Positions 13,395 to 17,359 of a stretch of DNA of 17,359 bases are shown here, piece by piece. The stretch is from RGIG9079 sp964567845. Lineage in GTDB: Bacteria; Bacteroidota; Bacteroidia; Bacteroidales; Marinifilaceae. Location of the stretch: contig CAZMOG010000039.1 of NCBI GenBank assembly GCA_964567845.1, positions 1 to 17,359 on the forward strand, given 5' to 3'. The first letter of the stretch is position 1. Each line of letters starts with the position of its first letter. The position numbers were made by a program, and so were the translations under genes. The notes under the pieces were generated by a model. It made no database searches and had not been told where the DNA came from. It was given only the letters and a program-made list of their open reading frames with translations.

Positions 13395-14174
13395 TTACTC
13401 AAACATTGATTTATCGTTGGTCAGAAACGCTTGTAAAACCTCTTGTGATACACCTCTGACATATTGATTCTTATAGAAAATTGAAATCTTTCCGGTCTCT
13501 TCGCTCACAACAATCACCAAAGCATCTGAATTGGCCGACAATCCCAATGCAGCTCTGTGTCTTAGACCCATGCTACCTGGAATATCCAAACGGTCAGAAA
13601 CCGGCAATATACAACGGGCAGCAACAATCTTGTCCTGGTAAATAATCATTGCTCCATCGTGAAGAGGAGTGTTGATGAAGAATATATTTTCGATTAACTC
13701 CTGTGAGACCTCGCCATTAATCTTAACTCCTGTGTTAATGTAATCTTCAAGAAATCCCTTTTTGGCAATGACAATCAATGCTCCGGTTCTGTTCTTTGAA
13801 AAATTATTGCACGCAGCAATTATAGATTTGGTGGTATCCTGGTTCTCTTCATCCTCCTTGAATATCATTTTGGGATTCAGCAGATTTTTCCACTTATAGT
13901 GGCTACCGATCATGAGCAAAAACTTTCGCACCTCTTGTTGGAAAAGAATCAACAGAGCCAAAACTCCCACGCTGATGAATTGACCAATAATCGATGAGAT
14001 AAGCTCCATATTTAAGGCCTCGACCAATACCCAAAATAGATATACGGTAAAGACTCCCACAAAAATTGTTGCGGCAACAGTACCTTTTACCAGTCGGTAA
14101 CCAATGAAGAAAATGGTGGCTACCAGCAGTATATCAAGTATGTCGAAAAAACCGAATGATAAAAAATCAAGCAT
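13395..14174 (-). CDS. cdaA: Membrane diadenylate cyclase CdaA
   Basis: 259 residues. It makes the second messenger c-di-AMP from two ATP; c-di-AMP governs potassium and osmolyte balance and the cell envelope. Three membrane helices fill residues 10-80, followed by a linker and the DAC domain (about 115-255). The active-site motifs are intact: HDGAMII (172-178, DGA) and GLRHRAALG (203-211, RHR), with GALIVIAKKG (131-140) before them. The architecture is CdaA, not DisA (no HhH) or CdaS. The promoter directly upstream is canonical. In other Bacteroidales the cdaA neighbour is often a folate gene, as I recall; here it is luxS, 9 nt downstream. Confidence 0.96.
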   Translation of the reverse strand: MLDFLSFGFFDILDILLVATIFFIGYRLVKGTVAATIFVGVFTVYLFWVLVEALNMELISSIIGQFISVGVLALLILFQQEVRKFLLMIGSHYKWKNLLNPKMIFKEDEENQDTTKSIIAACNNFSKNRTGALIVIAKKGFLEDYINTGVKINGEVSQELIENIFFINTPLHDGAMIIYQDKIVAARCILPVSDRLDIPGSMGLRHRAALGLSANSDALVIVVSEETGKISIFYKNQYVRGVSQEVLQAFLTNDKSMFE

Positions 14175-14184
14175 AATACACTCT

Positions 14185-14196
14185 GTTATTAATAAC
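14185..14196. promoter_or_regulatory. Perfect 12-bp palindrome in the cdaA leader
   Basis: GTTATTAATAAC is fully self-complementary. It lies between the cdaA -7 element (14205-14212) and the start codon (14174), at or just after the expected transcription start. That position suits a repressor operator. No known regulator is identified from the sequence. Confidence 0.35.
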
Positions 14197-14204
14197 GATA
14201 ATCA

Positions 14205-14236
14205 CAAAGATAGTGCAAACTTTACATAGTTACAAA
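14205..14236 (-). promoter_or_regulatory. Promoter of cdaA-luxS
   Basis: The minus strand reads TTTG (14236-14233), 20 nt, TATCTTTG (14212-14205): an exact Bacteroidetes -33/-7 pair. The leader to the cdaA ATG is about 25 nt. Confidence 0.8.
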
Positions 14237-14268
14237 TTTCTCTATTAAACAATTTATTCTTAAATTTG
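14237..14268 (+). promoter_or_regulatory. Promoter of the nitroreductase-lolA-DUF1846 unit
   Basis: TTTC (14237-14240), 20 nt, then an exact TAAATTTG (14261-14268). The -33 element has one mismatch and directly abuts the -33 element of the divergent cdaA promoter. The leader to the ATG at 14321 is about 45-50 nt. Confidence 0.6.
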
Positions 14269-14320
14269 TCTCACGTAACGGCTGTTTATGGCCTTTGTAT
14301 AAAAATCAAAAAGTTGAAAT

Positions 14321-14959
14321 ATGAAAAGAGTAAAACTAATGTTGGTAGGTGTGTGTATGGCAGGGCTTTTTGCATGCGGACCAACTGAAAAAAAGAGTGA
14401 TATGAGTATCAAGAATGATAAGAATCAGGTAATTGAGACCATCATGGCTCGCCGTAGTATTCGTAAGTATAAGCCACAACCCGTTAACCGCGATACTATG
14501 AAGATGATTCTGGAGTGCGGAATTAATGCTCCGAATGGTCAGAATAAGCAATCATGGGAGGTGCGTGTTGTTGATAGTCCGGAACTTATGGCCGAGGCTT
14601 GCAAGGCAATGGTTGCAGCAAATCCCGATGTTGATGCACAATTTGTTAAAGGATGTTTCCGAGGAGCCCCTACAATGGTGTTTATTGCCAATGATCCATC
14701 GTACGATTTCTCTCCTGTAGATTGTGGTTTGTTGGCTGAAAATATGATACTCTCGGCATGGTCAATGGGTGTTGGTTCTATTGCTTTGGGCAGCCCCGTA
14801 AGATTCCTTGAAAACAAGCCGGAAACAGCTGCCTTTATGCAGAAATTGGGATTTTCTGATGGGTACAAACTTATACTTTGTGTTGGATTCGGATATGCCG
14901 ATGAGGCTCCTGCTGCAAAACCACGTGATTTTGGAAAGGTTAAATTTATAGACAGATAA
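14321..14959 (+). CDS. Lipoprotein nitroreductase-family flavoenzyme
   Basis: 212 residues. The N-terminus is a lipoprotein signal: MKRVKLM, a hydrophobic stretch, and LFAC with Cys19. From about residue 38 it is a nitroreductase (FMN-dependent, NAD(P)H-linked): ARRSIRKYKPQPV (43-55) at the phosphate-binding start, APNGQNKQSWEV (70-81), GLLAENMILSAWSMGVGS in the long helix and a final CVGFGYADEAPAAKPR. These are the normal FMN contacts of the small subfamily. Placement outside the cytoplasmic membrane is odd for such an enzyme. An internal ATG (14402, Met28) would give a cytoplasmic form without the lipobox, but the intact signal and the upstream promoter favour 14321. Substrate unknown. lolA follows after 4 nt. 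Confidence 0.88.
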   Translation: MKRVKLMLVGVCMAGLFACGPTEKKSDMSIKNDKNQVIETIMARRSIRKYKPQPVNRDTMKMILECGINAPNGQNKQSWEVRVVDSPELMAEACKAMVAANPDVDAQFVKGCFRGAPTMVFIANDPSYDFSPVDCGLLAENMILSAWSMGVGSIALGSPVRFLENKPETAAFMQKLGFSDGYKLILCVGFGYADEAPAAKPRDFGKVKFIDR

Positions 14960-14963
14960 AGAT

Positions 14964-15599
14964 ATGAAGAGATTGATAGTGTCGGTAGTCTCTTTGCTAA
15001 TGGGAGTAGGAGCGTTTGCTCAGGCAGATTCTGCCGCAAAGGCGTTGCTTGATAAGTCGGCGGCAAAGTTTAAGACATACGAGTCGGCCGAGGTAAAATT
15101 CTCAATGACCATGCAGAATAAGAACGAGGGTATTGAGGATGGATATGATGGTGTTGCTTATATGAAAGGTAATATGTATAGGGTTGAGTTGATGGGAGTT
15201 ATCAACTTCTTTGATGGACAGAATATATACTCGTATAATCCCGATATTGCCGAAGTTACAGTAAAAAGCCCTAATGATAGCGAGGAGGAGTTGTTGCAAC
15301 CCAATGAGCTTTTTGAGATTCACAATAAAGGTTTTGTGCAGAAGAGTGCAGGTAACGAGGGTGGATTGACAAAGGTTGATTTGATACCTACCGATGATAC
15401 AAAGAGTTTCTCTAAGTTGACAGTATGGGTAAGTCCATCAACCAATATGATTCAAAAGGTCATTTCGTATGGTAAGGATGGCAACGATGTAATAGTAGAG
15501 ATAAAATCATTTTCTAAACCACAAACAGTGTTGAGTGATAATCTGTTTAAGTATAGTGCAGAGGCCTATCCTGATGCTGAGTTAGTGGATTTAAGATAA
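14964..15599 (+). CDS. lolA: LolA-like outer-membrane lipoprotein carrier
   Basis: 211 residues. A signal peptide (MKRLIVSVVSLLMGVGAFA, cleavage after Ala19) leads to a LolA-type half-barrel: LLDKSAAKFKTYESAEVKFS (28-47) is the opening helix and first strand, GVAYMKGNMYRVEL the family's covering-strand region, FFDGQNIYSYNPDIAEVTV the next strands and SKLTVWVSPSTNMIQKV the later sheet. Periplasmic LolA escorts lipoproteins from the inner membrane to the outer membrane. The lipoprotein encoded 4 nt upstream is a potential cargo, though this is only suggestive. I recall lolA next to ftsK in many Bacteroidales, so this neighbourhood may be different. DUF1846 follows after 12 nt. Confidence 0.85.
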   Translation: MKRLIVSVVSLLMGVGAFAQADSAAKALLDKSAAKFKTYESAEVKFSMTMQNKNEGIEDGYDGVAYMKGNMYRVELMGVINFFDGQNIYSYNPDIAEVTVKSPNDSEEELLQPNELFEIHNKGFVQKSAGNEGGLTKVDLIPTDDTKSFSKLTVWVSPSTNMIQKVISYGKDGNDVIVEIKSFSKPQTVLSDNLFKYSAEAYPDAELVDLR

Positions 15600-15611
15600 G
15601 GGTGTTGTGTT

Positions 15612-17075
15612 ATGAAAATAGGTTTCGATAACGAAAAATATTTGAAGATTCAATCAGAACATATCAAGCAGCGTATTGCGCAGTTTGGTGACAAGCTATA
15701 TCTTGAATTTGGTGGTAAATTGTTTGACGACCACCATGCAAGTCGTGTATTGCCCGGATTTTTACCGGACAGTAAGCTTCGTATGCTTATGCAACTTCGC
15801 AACGAAGCTGAAATTGTTATGGTTATCAGTGCAAAAGATATAGAGAAGAACAAAATGCGCGGTGATTTGGGAATTACATACGACGAGGATGTATTACGAT
15901 TGCGCGGAGAGTTCGAGAATGTAGGTCTGTATGTAAGCAGTGTTGTTGTTACCCACTACAACGGACAATCAAGTGCCGATGCTTACAGAAAGCGTTTGGA
16001 GCGATTGGGAATTAAGGTGTATTACCATTACACAATTGAGGGTTATCCCACCAACGTTGCATTGATCGATTCTGATGAGGGATTTGGTAAGAATGACTAT
16101 GTTGAAACAACGCGTCCGCTTGTAATTGTCACAGCTCCCGGACCCGGAAGTGGAAAGATGGCTGTATGCCTGAGTCAACTTTACCACGAAAATAAACGTA
16201 ATGTCAAGGCCGGATACTCTAAGTTTGAGACATTCCCGGTATGGAGTTTGCCGTTAAAGCACCCTGTGAATATGGCTTACGAGGCGGCAACTGCAGATTT
16301 GGACGATGTTAATATGATTGACCCGTTCCATTTGGAAGCATACGGAAAAATTGCAGTAAATTATAACCGCGATATAGAGATATTTCCGGTACTCAATACA
16401 CTCTTCGAAGGTATATATGGAGAGAGCCCATATAAATCACCCACAGATATGGGTGTCAATATGATAGGTTTCTGCATGGAGGATGAGGAGGTGTGTTGTA
16501 AAGCAGCCAACGAAGAGATAATACGCCGTTACTACTATGCGCTTTGTAATATGGCAGAGAAGGGGAGTGATGACCATGAGGTGAGCAAGATTGCTTTGAT
16601 TATGAAGCAGGCAAAACTCACTACCGATGATAGAAGAACAACTGTTGCTGCCCGCAATAAGAAAGAGAGTTCGGGAGTTCAGGCATCGGCAATTGAGCTT
16701 CAGGACGGAACAATTATTACAGCGCGTACAAGTCCGTTGTTGGGCCCAAGTGCAGCTCTGATATTAAATGCAACTAAACATTTGGCAGGCATACCTCATG
16801 ATGTGAATTTGATTCCCGAGGAGATGATTGCTCCAATACAGAAGACAAAGGTGGATTACCTGCATGGTCATAATCCGCGTCTTCATACCGATGAGGTACT
16901 TGTGGCAATATCTATATTGAGTATTCACGATGAAAACTGTCTGAAGGCTTTGCAACAGCTACCGAATTTGAGGGGTTGTCAAGTACACTCGACTGCAATG
17001 TTGAGCGAGGTTGACCGAAAGATATTCAAAAAGTTGGGGGTAGGTCTTACCTGCGATCCTGTGAAGAAGGGGTAG
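15612..17075 (+). CDS. DUF1846 (UPF0371) protein
   Basis: 487 residues, about the usual 490-510 for this family. The N-terminus MKIGFDNEKYLKIQSEHI and LYLEFGGKLFDDHHASRVLPGF (29-50) are recognisable DUF1846 signatures. VTAPGPGSGKMAVCLSQL (173-190) contains a P-loop-like GPGSGK, and the C-terminal part has ARTSPLLGPSAALILNA and a conserved HGHNPRLHTDEV stretch. Structures exist for the family but no firm biochemical function is known to me; the loop suggests nucleotide or phosphate binding. No signal peptide, so it is cytoplasmic, unlike the two exported proteins upstream with which it shares a probable transcript. Its last 29 bp overlap the convergent small gene. Confidence 0.88.
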   Translation: MKIGFDNEKYLKIQSEHIKQRIAQFGDKLYLEFGGKLFDDHHASRVLPGFLPDSKLRMLMQLRNEAEIVMVISAKDIEKNKMRGDLGITYDEDVLRLRGEFENVGLYVSSVVVTHYNGQSSADAYRKRLERLGIKVYYHYTIEGYPTNVALIDSDEGFGKNDYVETTRPLVIVTAPGPGSGKMAVCLSQLYHENKRNVKAGYSKFETFPVWSLPLKHPVNMAYEAATADLDDVNMIDPFHLEAYGKIAVNYNRDIEIFPVLNTLFEGIYGESPYKSPTDMGVNMIGFCMEDEEVCCKAANEEIIRRYYYALCNMAEKGSDDHEVSKIALIMKQAKLTTDDRRTTVAARNKKESSGVQASAIELQDGTIITARTSPLLGPSAALILNATKHLAGIPHDVNLIPEEMIAPIQKTKVDYLHGHNPRLHTDEVLVAISILSIHDENCLKALQQLPNLRGCQVHSTAMLSEVDRKIFKKLGVGLTCDPVKKG

Positions 17076-17301
17076 GGGCTTTTGTATAGCCGCTGGTGTC
17101 AACTCGTTTGTAGTCGCGTCGTGCCAGAAAATCCTCGGTATTTACGCAGTGAATATTGCGTTTGGCCATCTCTTTGTTGTGGCCGATATGTATGTCGGGG
17201 AACTTTCCGTTTTTCTTGAGTAATATCTTGATTGCCAAACCAATAAAGCAAATTGCCACAACGATTAGCGATAGTCCTAATATTGTCCAAAATGTAGCCA
17301 T
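17047..17301 (-). CDS. Small single-helix membrane protein
   Basis: 84 residues from the ATG at 17301; an upstream in-frame ATG at 17346 is rejected because it adds a polar stretch before the membrane helix and lies upstream of a TAATTTTG -7-like element. Residues 3-28 (FWTILGLSLIVVAICFIGLAIKILL) form one membrane helix, followed by KKNGKFPDIHIGHNKEMAKRNIHCVNTED, a pattern I recognise from many short Bacteroidetes proteins of unknown function. The cytoplasmic tail is basic and has one Cys. Its 3' end overlaps DUF1846 by 29 bp tail to tail. No role can be assigned. Confidence 0.75.
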   Translation of the reverse strand: MATFWTILGLSLIVVAICFIGLAIKILLKKNGKFPDIHIGHNKEMAKRNIHCVNTEDFLARRDYKRVDTSGYTKAPTPSSQDRR

Positions 17302-17324
17302 AATCTTCAGTTCTGTATTCACTA

Positions 17325-17332
17325 CAAAATTA
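17325..17332 (-). promoter_or_regulatory. Possible -7 element of the small membrane-protein gene
   Basis: The minus strand reads TAATTTTG, a TAnnTTTG match 23 nt before the ATG at 17301. The matching -33 position falls mostly in the last bases of the window and shows no TTTG. Confidence 0.35.
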
Positions 17333-17359
17333 CTAAATATTCGCATTTTTAGTTACCTT

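Noticed and set aside
14539..15066. A 175-codon minus-strand open frame opposite the nitroreductase and lolA start
   Set aside because: It is low in complexity and Ser/Pro/Ala-rich, as expected for the shadow of a coding strand, with no promoter or domain.
1..17359. Mobile elements, CRISPR, defence or phage genes
   Set aside because: No transposase, integrase, recombinase, terminal inverted repeat, spaced repeat array or nuclease-helicase cluster is present; the genes look like core chromosome.

Overview
The window is a gene-dense chromosomal segment of a Bacteroidota bacterium, most likely order Bacteroidales. The evidence is: (i) promoters of the Bacteroidetes type, TTTG-N20-TAnnTTTG, in several intergenic gaps, instead of TTGACA/TATAAT; (ii) lineage-typical families such as the DUF3276/PUR-like protein, a SPOR protein of the Bacteroidetes type, a small one-helix membrane protein and a Cys-Ser-Asn-Asp-Asp lipoprotein; (iii) modest GC content and weak Shine-Dalgarno signals. 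I see no rRNA, tRNA, CRISPR array, insertion sequence, prophage or other mobile element. All 21 coding genes look intact. No gene-free stretch exceeds 300 bases; the longest is 235 bases (8528-8762).

Layout. 38-2230 (-): a RelA/SpoT-type protein whose hydrolase active site is destroyed. 2377-3678 (+): a two-repeat lipoprotein followed by endonuclease III. 6153-3648 (-): a tight four-gene operon, SPOR protein, GSCFA protein, DUF1893 protein and ECF-S-like membrane protein. 6234-8243 (+): a cysteine desulfidase-family enzyme and TcdA. 8527-8240 (-): DUF3276 protein. 8763-12893 (+): a five-gene run, trpS, ruvA, metallo-beta-lactamase-fold hydrolase, mtnN and a BaiN/HI0933-type flavoprotein. 14174-12909 (-): cdaA then luxS. 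14321-17075 (+): lipoprotein nitroreductase, lolA and a DUF1846 protein. 17301-17047 (-): a small membrane protein.

How the genes work together. Three signalling synthases lie within about 14 kb: a (p)ppGpp synthetase, a c-di-AMP cyclase and the LuxS route to AI-2. MtnN and LuxS are consecutive enzymes (S-adenosylhomocysteine to S-ribosylhomocysteine to homocysteine plus DPD/AI-2), but they are on opposite strands, and luxS is co-transcribed with cdaA instead. The cysteine desulfidase and TcdA could share cysteine-sulfur handling. Most of the rest is housekeeping (DNA repair and recombination, tRNA charging and modification, lipoprotein transport).

The best candidate for something undescribed is the SPOR-GSCFA-DUF1893-ECF-S operon: four envelope or salvage-like families of unclear role with 4-nt, overlapping and 11-nt junctions. 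Other points of interest are the hydrolase-dead RelA, the cdaA-luxS pairing, the lipid-anchored nitroreductase, and the habit of convergent genes overlapping at their 3' ends. No family assignment was checked by database search; all rest on motifs recognised by eye.
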